NCBI GenBank assembly: GCA_047600785.1
Contig: JASGKH010000002.1
Coordinates: 3,410,001 to 3,474,000 of the forward strand
Source of the DNA: Breznakibacter sp047600785
Lineage (GTDB): Bacteria; Bacteroidota; Bacteroidia; Bacteroidales; Marinilabiliaceae
DNA length: 64,000 nucleotides
Reading direction: 5' to 3'
The position numbers were made by a program, and so were the translations under genes. The notes beneath the pieces were generated by a model, which was given only the letters and a program-made list of their open reading frames with translations, had not been told where the DNA came from and did no database searches. This document shows, in pieces, positions 10,323-19,800 of this stretch (position 1 is the first letter of the stretch; every line of letters starts with the position of its first letter).

Positions 10323-10328
10323 CCCAAG
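10098..10328 (+). repeat. Direct repeat copy 1 (3' end of araC)
   Basis: This segment, from the second helix-turn-helix coding region to just past the stop codon (tgacccaag), is similar to 23686-23920 in the same orientation. The encoded peptides differ at 11 of 74 residues by my count. The two copies bracket about 13.4 kb. Confidence 0.8.
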
Positions 10329-10344
10329 CAATTGTGACGAATCA

Positions 10345-12178
10345 TCAAAGAACGCCAGTCTCCAAATATTTTCTCATCTCTCTTAAAATTTTCCGCCCCA
10401 CATCAGTCTCTACTTTTTCTCCCATCCCAATGATTCTGTGTGCAATCAGCATTGCTTGCTGTTCATTGCCTTTAAGTTTATACACTTTCACCAAATTATA
10501 CAACGGGTAGAGTTTGGAAGGAACCGTGTACGACGCAACAAGAAAACAATATTCCGCTTTATCGTACTGTTGCGTAGCAAGATATCCCAAACCTAAATAT
10601 GAATATATATTTGAATCGTTTAATCTCCGTGTAGTTCTTTCTAAAACAGATATCCCTTGCTCATACTGCCCCAACACTATCAATTCAGCACCATAATTGT
10701 ATTCAAAGTACTTATTGTATGCCATTATCGGCAATAAATCCTCAAAAGACTTCTGCAAAGAAAAACCAGATAGCTGCCCTTTCTTGTGAGCAATTGAATT
10801 CCACTCCCGTTCTGATACATACCGGCTTAAAATTTGATAGTATCCGAAACAGATCAACACCAATAAACTCATTGTCATTGTCTTTCTATATGCTAATTGC
10901 AGCTCAAAAACTCTTTTAAACGCCAAACTATTACCCGAGATAATTGCCAGAAATCCGTACAAGCTTATTAACACAGGCAAATTATGCAAAGGATATGAGA
11001 ACAAAGAACACACAAGAAAACCCACTATCGCAGCTATTGCTGCCCTATTCAGAAACCCTCGGAAGATATTCTCTTTTACGTGATTGGACGGTCTTGAGAA
11101 CAAAGCCACAAAAAAAATCGCGACAAACATTATTAATCCCACAACACCCAATTCTGAGAATATTTGAAGAAATTCATTAAATGCAAAAGTTGAATTGTCT
11201 GCTAACGAAACTTCTACGGTTGATTCACTTCCCTCAGCAAAAAAAGTGGCCTGATACTTATTCAGTTCATAACAGAACCTATCAAACCCATGGCCAAACC
11301 AAGGCTTATCTTGTATCATTTGTGATGTTAGCTTCCAAATGAATATACGGCCTGATGCCGAATCTTTCTTTACTCCTGCTAAAAACCAAGCTGTTACCAC
11401 AATAAACACAACAACAAGGAGAATTCCGCTTATTTTTGCAATGGGAGATTTAAACCAACGTTTAACCCCGGTATTCCTATTTGTATAATATCCCCAATAG
11501 AGCAAAGCAATCACCCCAAGGCTGACCCATGCTGTCCGCGCCAATGAAACAAACACTACCAATACAGCTAAAAAACTTGCGATAAGACAAAAATAAAATA
11601 GACTTTTGGGGAAATTTTTAGGACTAAAAAGTACTATAAGGGTCATAGGCAACAAAATCACTATGAAATTTGTGTAGGGGCCAGGATTACCAAAGCTACC
11701 CCCCATTTTGAATAGAGGATGTGCAGGAGGCAACTCCCCTATTTGTTGCAACAAACCACACAAAGAGTTAATGCCCAACAAAAATGCCATCCCATACAGC
11801 AAACAAACAGTAAATGCCCTTACCTCATTGGGTCCAAACGACCGATAAGCGGTTTTTATAAAGCAATAACAAAGTATGGTTTAGTATATCTGGGTGTAGG
11901 CCACACTCTGCAGGAGTGAAAACCAGTCGTACAATTGAGTAGATGTAAAAAATGACAACCGCCAGATCAAGTTTTGAAACAGTAAAAAGAGTATTCTTTG
12001 ATGACTTGAACCCATTGTAAATCAAGATACCAAGAAAAGGGAGAACAAGAAAAGCAAATAGATAGTGCTTGGGCAGAACATAATGCTCGGTAAACAAATC
12101 GCTTCGGAATAAGGATGTCACCAAAAGAGATACAAATAGAATCGCCAATAATCTTGGAATACTTTTCAAATTCACCAT
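10345..12178 (-). pseudogene. O-antigen-ligase-like polytopic membrane protein with TPR tail, frameshifted
   Basis: Two overlapping minus-strand frames make one gene. The first (12178 to 11825) carries the start, MVNLKSIPRLLAILFVSL, and three membrane segments. The second (to 10345) continues with a further set of membrane segments, the loop GHGFDRFCYELNKYQATFF that resembles the Wzy_C/WaaL ligase region, and a C-terminal tail of TPR-like helices (YSYLGLGYLATQQYDKAEYCF). Skipping one A in the run near 11853-11857 joins ...LLLLYK to TAYRSFGPNEV. Such proteins link or polymerise lipid-linked sugars or act as protein O-glycosylation ligases at the inner membrane; which is unknown. It starts 15 bp after the transglutaminase lipoprotein gene, so the pair is probably one transcript. 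The frameshift may be a consensus error. Confidence 0.75.
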
Positions 12179-12193
12179 GTCTTGTACTATATT

Positions 12194-14215
12194 TTACCAC
12201 CAAATCTGCTCCTGACTTTCATCATCGTACATAAAAATCCGTTCCTGGCGTCCATCGCTGAGATTTTTCAACAATAATAACACATCTTGGGGGACATCAC
12301 GATATACCAGTCTATGGGACTCTGCTTTCTGTCGCCCCAAAGAGATCCAGCGATCCGACAAATAAAAAAGTTCATAAACATGACCATGCTCAATTTCGTT
12401 GAAATTATTCCTCGGAAGATACCAAATCCGGGTAATGACAGAGGGCGTTTTTCCCAAATCTAAGCCAACCCACGAACCTGCCTTTGCATTTAGATTGGTC
12501 CTTATACTGCCATCGAAGGCACTTCCGAAATTAGAATCATTGGAACGATCAACCAGCGGAGAAAATCCAATCACTCTTCCGTGGACCTGTCCATGCTTAC
12601 CTGAAATCGGATCCTTGGCCCAAAATTCCAATTCCGCCAATCTTAAATCGGCAGAGTCGGTCGACAACAATCGAACATACCTAAAGGGTTGAGAATTATT
12701 AAAATCCGCAACCTCATAAGCTCTTGCCTGTTTGTCGATTGCAATCAGATCTATGCTTTCTCGAAAATCGGGATAATGACTCCCCTGAATCTTACAACCA
12801 ACCAAATCATTGGCAAATCTTAGAAATTCTCCACTAAACCCAAACTTCCGGGATAGACTCACCGTGCGCTTTTCTGCAAGGTTGGGAGAATAAGCACCTT
12901 GCTTTTCTTGCTCCTTATACATCACCAAGGGAGAATGGATTAGATGGGGACGACCGTCCAGGAACTGGGTTGTGATATAAAAAGCAGGTAACCCTATGTA
13001 TCCAAAATCTGCACGACCTTGATTTACTTTTGCCCAAGCCACTTGATTTATTTCCCATCCATAATTGAAAACCGATAAATAGACAATCTTCCCCTCCAGC
13101 AACGGATCGTCAAGTTTTATTCTGCATTTAGTTTTTGGGATATCATAATTTTCCGTCACATCCAGTAATCCACAACTTTTGAAAATAGGATTGGCGGCCA
13201 TTTCTGAGCTCACCATGGGAAATGCTCTTTTTTGATTTCCATACGTATTCCTATACACCTTTGTGCAAATAGACCCACCATCCCCCATGGGGATTAAATT
13301 CTTGTCATAAAAGCAGAAATTATCGTCTCCTCCATTAAACGGACGCTCACGGCCATCACGATCCAACAAAACATTCCATGCATGGCCTCCCGTATAGTTG
13401 GTCCATTGAGGGGTAAAATCAATCGTAACAGGCAAACCAATGCTTCTCATGATAGCCGTGACTAAAAAATACCGATGGTCGCACAAGCCCCCATTGCACT
13501 GCTGCATTTCAACTAATGACGGGTAATACTCATAACTAGTAAAGTCATCTAAATGTACCCATTGCCGATTTATAAAACTACTTATCTTTTCGACCAACTG
13601 CTTGGGGTCCGAAGGATCATCCACTGAATCCTCAAAGCAAATGAATTGTTTGTAGAACACTTCCCTCCAGTTGCTTAGAGGCTCGTCGTGAATTCTGTAT
13701 GGCAGAACGTACTCACAAAATTGCTCAAAACTTAAATGGTTGGCCCAAGGTTTTTCCCAAACAAGAAAAGCTAAATCAATGTTCCTGATCAGAAAATCGG
13801 TACTGACTGCATCTAAATCGTTAATATATTGCGTCTTTGACCGGCTTAATGGGCCATTGATTTGTTCAATGGAGTCAAGCTTGGCACGTATTGCCAATTC
13901 CATCGAATCACGACCTATCCCTTGACTTTTTAATAGGGTTACTTCTTTCAACGCATTAAAATAGGAATTTGCATTGGGATGCCACTGGGTTCGTTTACCC
14001 TCGATATTGGCAATAAGAAAATAGGCTGCTGACAGTTTTTCTTTTTCCCCTGTCGCTCTATAATGTTCAATGACCTTCTGTAGTTCCAAAGATCTGCGTC
14101 CTGCATTGTCGATAACCATCAGTGCGCTTTGTTTATGGTCTTGACATCCAAAAAACAAAACTATTGCTGCAACCATTCTGATAAGGAACATAAATACTCG
14201 CTGGAAAAAACTCAT
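12194..14215 (-). CDS. Transglutaminase-domain lipoprotein with discoidin-like C-terminus
   Basis: The 673-aa protein has a hydrophobic leader ending VLFFGCQDHK, a likely lipobox. The middle carries a transglutaminase-like papain fold: Cys in QQCNGGLCDHRY, His in YTGGHAWNVLL and Asp in LLDRDGRERP form the expected triad order. The C-terminal 150 residues resemble an F5/8-type discoidin or galactose-binding module (FRYVRLLSTDSADLRLAELEFW, WVGLDLGKTPSVITRIWYLP). The domain layout suggests a surface or periplasmic enzyme, peptidase-like or cross-linking, that binds carbohydrate. It precedes the O-antigen-ligase-like gene by 15 bp and lies downstream of the toxin locus. The exact reaction is not known. 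Confidence 0.8.
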   Translation of the reverse strand: MSFFQRVFMFLIRMVAAIVLFFGCQDHKQSALMVIDNAGRRSLELQKVIEHYRATGEKEKLSAAYFLIANIEGKRTQWHPNANSYFNALKEVTLLKSQGIGRDSMELAIRAKLDSIEQINGPLSRSKTQYINDLDAVSTDFLIRNIDLAFLVWEKPWANHLSFEQFCEYVLPYRIHDEPLSNWREVFYKQFICFEDSVDDPSDPKQLVEKISSFINRQWVHLDDFTSYEYYPSLVEMQQCNGGLCDHRYFLVTAIMRSIGLPVTIDFTPQWTNYTGGHAWNVLLDRDGRERPFNGGDDNFCFYDKNLIPMGDGGSICTKVYRNTYGNQKRAFPMVSSEMAANPIFKSCGLLDVTENYDIPKTKCRIKLDDPLLEGKIVYLSVFNYGWEINQVAWAKVNQGRADFGYIGLPAFYITTQFLDGRPHLIHSPLVMYKEQEKQGAYSPNLAEKRTVSLSRKFGFSGEFLRFANDLVGCKIQGSHYPDFRESIDLIAIDKQARAYEVADFNNSQPFRYVRLLSTDSADLRLAELEFWAKDPISGKHGQVHGRVIGFSPLVDRSNDSNFGSAFDGSIRTNLNAKAGSWVGLDLGKTPSVITRIWYLPRNNFNEIEHGHVYELFYLSDRWISLGRQKAESHRLVYRDVPQDVLLLLKNLSDGRQERIFMYDDESQEQIWW

Positions 14216-14339
14216 CGTATATTTTTATCAAAAAACGTTGCTGCACTATAAAGAAAAAAAACAGAACTTTTTTAGAACCGGGGTTCTCTTTTCATCTAGC
14301 GACATGTAAAGGCCTTGTCGGTCAGTTGTTTTTAAATTG

Positions 14340-15000
14340 TTAAACCTCTCCATCCTTTTTTATACTTTCCTCATAATCAAATCCTTGCATATAAGATATT
14401 TTCCATTTGTTATCCTCTTTTACAACCCTAAATCTCGTTTTATAACCTTCTAAGCCTGAACATTCTTGTCCCATACTTCTACACTTAAAATAGAATTCTC
14501 CTTTATCTTTACTTAAACTGACATTCTCAACTATAACTAATTGCAATGGGAAGTATTCTTGACCATTCCACCAAGGATTACAATCATTAGCAAATTTGAA
14601 AGAAGGAAGGTCTCCAACTAACCATTCAGCATAATCCTTGCTCTTTAATTTTCTATCAAGAGTTACAATAATTTGATTATAATTCTCTATAAACTCGTTT
14701 GCAAAAAAATTGGTTTCTCTCAGGCTTACTAAGTTTGCTTTGAGCTTATTTATATCAAAACCAATGTAAATACTGTCTTTGCTGTCAGCTAGGACTGGTA
14801 ATAAATCTATGGATTCTTTTCAATTCACTCCAACTTAGTACTTGTTGTATCAATGTTTGTATCTCTGCTTTATCTTTTTGAACATCTGCAACTTCAAAAT
14901 TTTCAGCTTGTTTCTCTTTCTTTTGGTCATTTTGTGCACGAACACAACTACTAATGCATAATACTGCTACAATAAAAAAGGTCAATATATTTTTTCTCAT
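14340..15000 (-). pseudogene. Lipoprotein, candidate immunity protein for the adjacent orphan papain-like tip; frameshifted
   Basis: The ATG at 14998-15000 opens a lipoprotein leader (AVLCISSCVRAQND). The frame closes early near 14785, but the +1-shifted frame continues without a stop to 14340 (SIDLLPVLADSKDSIYIGF ... KEDNKWKISYMQGFDYEES). Removing one A from the AAAA run near 14818 restores about 220 codons. The overall shape, a lipoprotein with an N-terminal helical segment and a final strand ending in KW-K-I, resembles the lipoprotein at 16286-16744. Both lie directly downstream of a papain-like toxin segment. Periplasmic immunity to a cell-wall-targeting toxin is inferred; no named family is claimed. 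Confidence 0.6.
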
Positions 15001-15020
15001 GTTACAATATATTTATTTTA

Positions 15021-15452
15021 CTACCATCTGTAAATTTCAAAAAAGGGTGCATTTTGTTCATATGCGGCACCTGGCCAAAATGGTCTACTTTGAAAAAAAT
15101 CAGAAACCCATTGAGTTCCGTTGTACATTTGAATATGGCCACATGGACAACCGCAACTGCTACACGTTGTTCCTCCTGGATAACCTTGAATAACACCTAT
15201 ATCACCTTTCAGAGGGGTGTAATTATCAAGGGTAGTAGTTATCATTGTAAACCCCCAATTTTTTAATAACGGCCCATAAGCTCCACCTCGCTGTACAGGC
15301 TGAGTTTCAGCAGCCTTGATGCCTCCAGCTACTAATGCATTTTGAACATACCTGGAGCATGCTCCCTGCGATCTACTATGTGCATTTGAATTTAGGTAAT
15401 CCACAGCTCTGCCAATATCAAAACCAAGTCGCACCCCTCCTCCTTTGGGTAC
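15021..15452 (-). pseudogene. Orphan toxin tip, papain-like (NlpC/P60/CHAP-related) module
   Basis: From about 15452 the frame encodes a 143-residue module that aligns throughout with the last 143 residues of the RHS protein at 16826: VPKGGG at the junction, Cys in SQGACSRYVQNAL, GGAYGPLLKNWGF, His in CGHIQMYNGTQWVSDF, and PFWPGAAYEQ near the end. Cys plus GHxxMY is the pattern of a papain-fold amidase or peptidase. No ATG with a plausible start precedes the module; the open frame upstream runs through the neighbouring gene. It therefore looks like a displaced, silent C-terminal cassette that needs recombination with the RHS core for expression. Its likely immunity gene follows 20 bp downstream. 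Confidence 0.7.
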
Positions 15453-15454
15453 TA

Positions 15455-15835
15455 TTACAAATGTCCATCGTGTAAATAATCTGCAATTCCTAGAGTTATC
15501 AATAGACCCAAGATTGAACAAATAATATAAATAAGAACAAACCCATCCCAATTTTGGTGTTTATTCCTTAAGTTATCAAAAACCGCTGTATAGCGTCTAT
15601 CTCTGTATAGTATCAGATAGTTAAAAAGTGCCAAAACCAGCATCATAAACAGAGCATACCACTTATTACCCCAATGCAAGAAAGGCCTAAAAAAATCCAC
15701 AATCAATATAACTGAAAAAATATTAGTATAAATCAAAACAATTGAGCCAAGAAAGGAAAACAAAACTGGCATACTATCCTTTTTTCTTTGATAGTATTTG
15801 TAAATCCAATAATTCAAGTAATAATACCAAGTCAT
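15455..15835 (-). CDS. Small polytopic membrane protein, candidate immunity protein
   Basis: A 126-aa protein with three hydrophobic segments (about 27-47, 58-75 and 98-118; FSFLGSIVLIYTNIFSVILI, WYALFMMLVLALFNYLILY, GFVLIYIICSILGLLITLGI) and a charged N-terminus. It starts two bases after the stop of the glycine-rich tip at 15838, and its stop lies immediately before the start of the next tip's homology at 15452. That position, between two toxin tips, is where an immunity gene belongs. An inner-membrane immunity protein suits a membrane-active toxin, but this is inference. No family was recognised. Confidence 0.6.
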   Translation of the reverse strand: MTWYYYLNYWIYKYYQRKKDSMPVLFSFLGSIVLIYTNIFSVILIVDFFRPFLHWGNKWYALFMMLVLALFNYLILYRDRRYTAVFDNLRNKHQNWDGFVLIYIICSILGLLITLGIADYLHDGHL

Positions 15836-15837
15836 AT

Positions 15838-16299
15838 TTATAGTTTAAGGTTCATTCCAAAAATCATTTCCTGTGTATTCCAATAAAGCTTTGCTCTGAA
15901 ATAAAAGCCGGATACAACCCACCCACCTCCAGGAACAAAAGCAACACCACCCATTATTAAATCGAGCCCTCCTTCACCAATTAAACTCTTTTGCCCACTT
16001 CCTATTTCAAAAGCCGTCATACCTAAGCCTGTAACAACTCCTCCGACCTTAAGTACTTTAGTCGCCCCATTAACAAACTTTGTCGAAGCGTAAACGCTAC
16101 CTCCCGGGACCTTAAACATTACTTGGTTTGCCTTTACTAAAGTATTAGTACTGGTATATGCCAACGTTCTTGCTAATGCCCTGCCCCCTGAGTACTCTAT
16201 GCCAGCAGCCGTAAAGCCGGCTCCGTTCAAACCGTTGCTAATATTGCTCCACAATTTCCTCCGATACCCCTCCTCTTTTGTCAACTTACTTAATATCAT
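15838..16299 (-). CDS. Orphan toxin tip, glycine-rich hydrophobic segment
   Basis: The frame can start at the ATG at 16297-16299, inside the end of the preceding lipoprotein gene, and encodes about 153 residues. The sequence is rich in Gly, Ala and Val (NGLNGAGFTAAGIEYSGG, ASTKFVNGATKVLKVGGVV, GEGGLDLIMGGVAFVPGGGW). It resembles, as far as I recall, the C-terminal regions of Bacteroidetes RHS proteins rather than any enzyme. It is probably a displaced tip that acts on membranes or is a pretoxin segment. The nearby sequence at 16266-16279 matches the purine-rich junction of the papain-like tip. The first dozen residues may be out of the native frame. Translation by coupling is possible. Confidence 0.5.
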   Translation of the reverse strand: MILSKLTKEEGYRRKLWSNISNGLNGAGFTAAGIEYSGGRALARTLAYTSTNTLVKANQVMFKVPGGSVYASTKFVNGATKVLKVGGVVTGLGMTAFEIGSGQKSLIGEGGLDLIMGGVAFVPGGGWVVSGFYFRAKLYWNTQEMIFGMNLKL

Positions 16300-16744
16300 C
16301 AACTTTAAGCATATCGTCTTCTTTTTGTATTGTTACATTAATAATTACTTTAATTTCTTTTTTGCTAAGATTAGGAACAACATCATCTAAAATAGTATAA
16401 GAAACTATATAGCCGTTATTTTGCTTTGAATCTTTAGAAATGGACAATGTTTTTACACCTAATGAATCAATTCCATAATCATTTGTAAGCAAATCATGGT
16501 CTAAACCAGTAAGTTGAAATTGTTCTCTTAATTTCTTTTGAAGTTTTTTAGAACAATACAACTTTTGTAAAGAATCCATTTTACCTATATCATTAGGAGT
16601 AGATTTTATTGCACTTTGAGCAATATAAAACTGTCTTAGCATTTCTGTTACTTGCTGTTCTTCTGTAGGTTTTTGAGAATAACAACACCCAAAAGCAGAT
16701 ACGAACAAAACAAAAATTAATAAATAGTTAATTGCGTTATTCAT
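16286..16744 (-). CDS. Lipoprotein, candidate immunity protein for the RHS toxin
   Basis: A 152-aa protein with a lipoprotein or secretory leader (LLIFVLFVSAFGCCYSQKP), an N-terminal helix (EEQQVTEMLRQFYIAQSA) and a C-terminal strand region (NGYIVSYTILDDVVPNLS, EDDMLKVDDIK). The layout recalls DUF3828/NTF2-like lipoproteins, but I do not assign it firmly. It follows the RHS stop codon by 81 bp in the same direction, which is the standard place for an immunity gene. A periplasmic lipoprotein fits a toxin tip that looks like a peptidoglycan-directed papain-fold enzyme. The equivalent lipoprotein at 14340-15000 follows the second papain-like tip. Confidence 0.6.
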   Translation of the reverse strand: MNNAINYLLIFVLFVSAFGCCYSQKPTEEQQVTEMLRQFYIAQSAIKSTPNDIGKMDSLQKLYCSKKLQKKLREQFQLTGLDHDLLTNDYGIDSLGVKTLSISKDSKQNNGYIVSYTILDDVVPNLSKKEIKVIINVTIQKEDDMLKVDDIK

Positions 16745-16825
16745 AATATGTTCATTTTTTAATTTATAGACTTACACTAATATTCTTAATCATATAATTT
16801 AATCCTATGTAAGTATGTGTTATTA

Positions 16826-19800
16826 TTAGTTCCCTCCCCAATGCAAAATTTCAAAACTAGGTGAGGGTGTAGCATCTGAATAACCCTTACCGGGCCAAAA
16901 TGGTCTTGATTGAGGAAAATCTGAAAGCCATTGTTTTCCATCGTACATTTGAATATGGCCACATACAACTCCCGAACCTTTACAGTATGTTCCTCCATCA
17001 TAGCCCTGTATTATGGCAATATCGCCTTTATAATAAGTATCAGTACGATTAACGGTAACAAATCCAAGATTCTGCAATATTGGACCGTATAAACAAGCTG
17101 CTTTTATTGGTTTTCCTTTTAAACCATCTATTCCACCTTCAATTAGAGCAGGAACCATATGATTTATACATTGTCCTGCTCCATATGGTAAAATAAAATT
17201 GTTTTTGAGATAACTTATTGCTTTGTCTTCATTGAAGCCCCCTTGTCCTTTGGGAACTCCACTTACGGGCGCAGAATCCCATATAAAGGTGCTTGAATAA
17301 ACGGAATATCCCACCACAACAACAGCTACTCCGCTAGATGATTCTGGATCTACCACCAAACGAGAATATTGACGATATGTTTTTCTAGTCTCCCAATGGC
17401 CGTATCTTGGATCGCCGTGCCCAATGGCATAAAGCCCTCCCGGTCGCTCATACGAAGGTATATAAAGCCCTGTTAAAGGATCGTGCGTTGACCTTCCATA
17501 CATGTCATATCCCCCTGTTTCTCCTGCCCCTCCATAAGTGTTCTGCGAAGCCCATCCGGTGGGATCGACATACTTTAACGGATTGTTAAAACAATAGCTG
17601 TAACGGTTAAAACTTTGTGAAAAACCAGGGTTCTGAACCAAACGATCCGGGCTGAAAAAACGACCGACCAATGGATCGTACATCCTCCCGTTCATGTTAA
17701 TAACCCCAAACTGATCCAAATGCTCGTGCCCTGTAAAACCATGATCGGTTACACCTGCCCCAGTGACATTGGCATAAGTCCAATTGGTTGGGTTGCGTCG
17801 ACGTCCCCAAGCGTCAAAACTATGCTCTTCCACTATGGCACCGCTCTCGTTTGTAATCACATTTACCGACCCTAAGTGGTCCTTATGGATGTAATACATC
17901 ACCCCGTTCTCATTGGCATTTTCCAATTCGAAAATAGCAAATATTCCGCCTACTGACGATATATAATGCAACTTACGCGTTGCGGTAGCATTCGTTTCAA
18001 CTTCATAGTTGCCATGCGTATAAATGCGGGTTTTTGAGATCGTGCCGTCCGTCAACACCATCTTTACCCGTTCCTTGCCAACCCCATAGCTAAACAAAGC
18101 GCTCTTTGTTCCTTCTGTTATAAGCTTTACTTTATCAAACGATGTATAAGTAACTATTTGTTCGTCACTGGGCACTTCGGCCATAGAATTCGTTATTCTC
18201 GCCAAAGCATTCGGCTGGGCTTCATTGTAGCTATAAATCCCAACTGCGGTATTTCCGCTTATATTTCCATTGCCTTCGTAGCCGATGGACACCGTTGATC
18301 CCCCTAAAACAGTTATGGATGTTAGCCTGTCAAGATTGTCATAAGTAAAGGTTTCCATCAAAGATCTTTTGACATCCCTCCTTGTCGTCAAATTCCCCGA
18401 GTTCAGGTCCCACTCATAAGCCATGTGCTGAACATCCCCGGTCTTTACGGTTTTCAAATATCCCAAATTGTACGTTTGAACGGTCGTCAGTCCGTTGCCA
18501 AGCGAGAATTGTTCTACTTGGCCGCGTGCATTCATCTTGTCGGCCTTCCATATGGTCACATCCTTATCTGTACGTTTTATCTCCGTAAGGTAGAAGTTGG
18601 AATTATAAAGGTAATCGACGGAAAAGCCGGATGGAAAAATCAACTTGGATGGTAAACCCGCCGAATTGTATTGAATGCTTTCGGTATAAAGGGTTCCTTC
18701 TACCATCTCCGTTTTTGAGGACAGGCGACCGTTGGCATCATAAAAATATTCTTCGACCTGACCCGAACTATGGGTTATCGAAGAAATCTTCCCTTTTCCC
18801 TTATTCCGTGTATCGTACACGTAAGTCGTGGTACCGTCGGGATCAACTACTTTTTGCACCCGTCCAAGCACATCGTATTCAACGTTGGTGGATTTTCCGT
18901 TCTTGACCTGCGAGATCAATTCCCCAAACGCATTGTACCTGTATGTTACAACCCCGCAATTAGGTTCCTCCAATACGGTCTGATTTCCCAAATCGTCATA
19001 TTGCATACTGGTAACAACATTGCCAGGTGAAATGATCTGTACAGGCTTGCCATGGCTTCCGTAAACATAACTAATTGCCCCTCCGGCATCGGAAACAGAC
19101 ACTATTTGACCAAACGCATTAAAAAATTGTTGTGTTGTTTGCTTGGGGGTAACCCTTGGGTTTGTCATGGTTAAGGTTCTTACTCCGTATGACACGTTCT
19201 TTGTCTCTGTGGGCCCTGACATTGTAACAGTACGCCCAAACTTGTCATAACCAAAGGCTTGGAAGATCACATCCGCACCGGGAGCTGTTTGGGGTTCGGA
19301 GATAAATGTGACCTGCCCCTTTCCATTATAATCGCTAACGGAATAGATATCATTGCCGCTAAAATCTTTGCTTGATTTTCGAATCTCCCGTCCCAACCGA
19401 TCGTAATAGACCAATACCGGCACCGCAGACGACGACTGCACCAAACAGGAATAAACAGCATTGGGAACTATTGACGCATCCGCCCACTGCAATGAATAGG
19501 TTACATAATTTCCATCGGGGAGATTGGTTCTGGCAAGACGCCCAAATCCATCATAAGAATTGGTCGTGACAAAACCGTTTGCATCCGTACTTGCAAGCAC
19601 ATTTCCCGTTTTAGTATCATAGCTTGCATATATTGAATGTCCCAATGAATTTGTTTCTTTGGTTACAAATCGCCCTTTGGCATCATATGCATAGGTGGTA
19701 ACTCTGCTTGATGCCACATCAGACCCTTTAACGGCCACTTTTGCCGGCAACCCAAAACTATTGTATTCGTAGGATGTCGTCAAATACTGTGAACTGTTGG

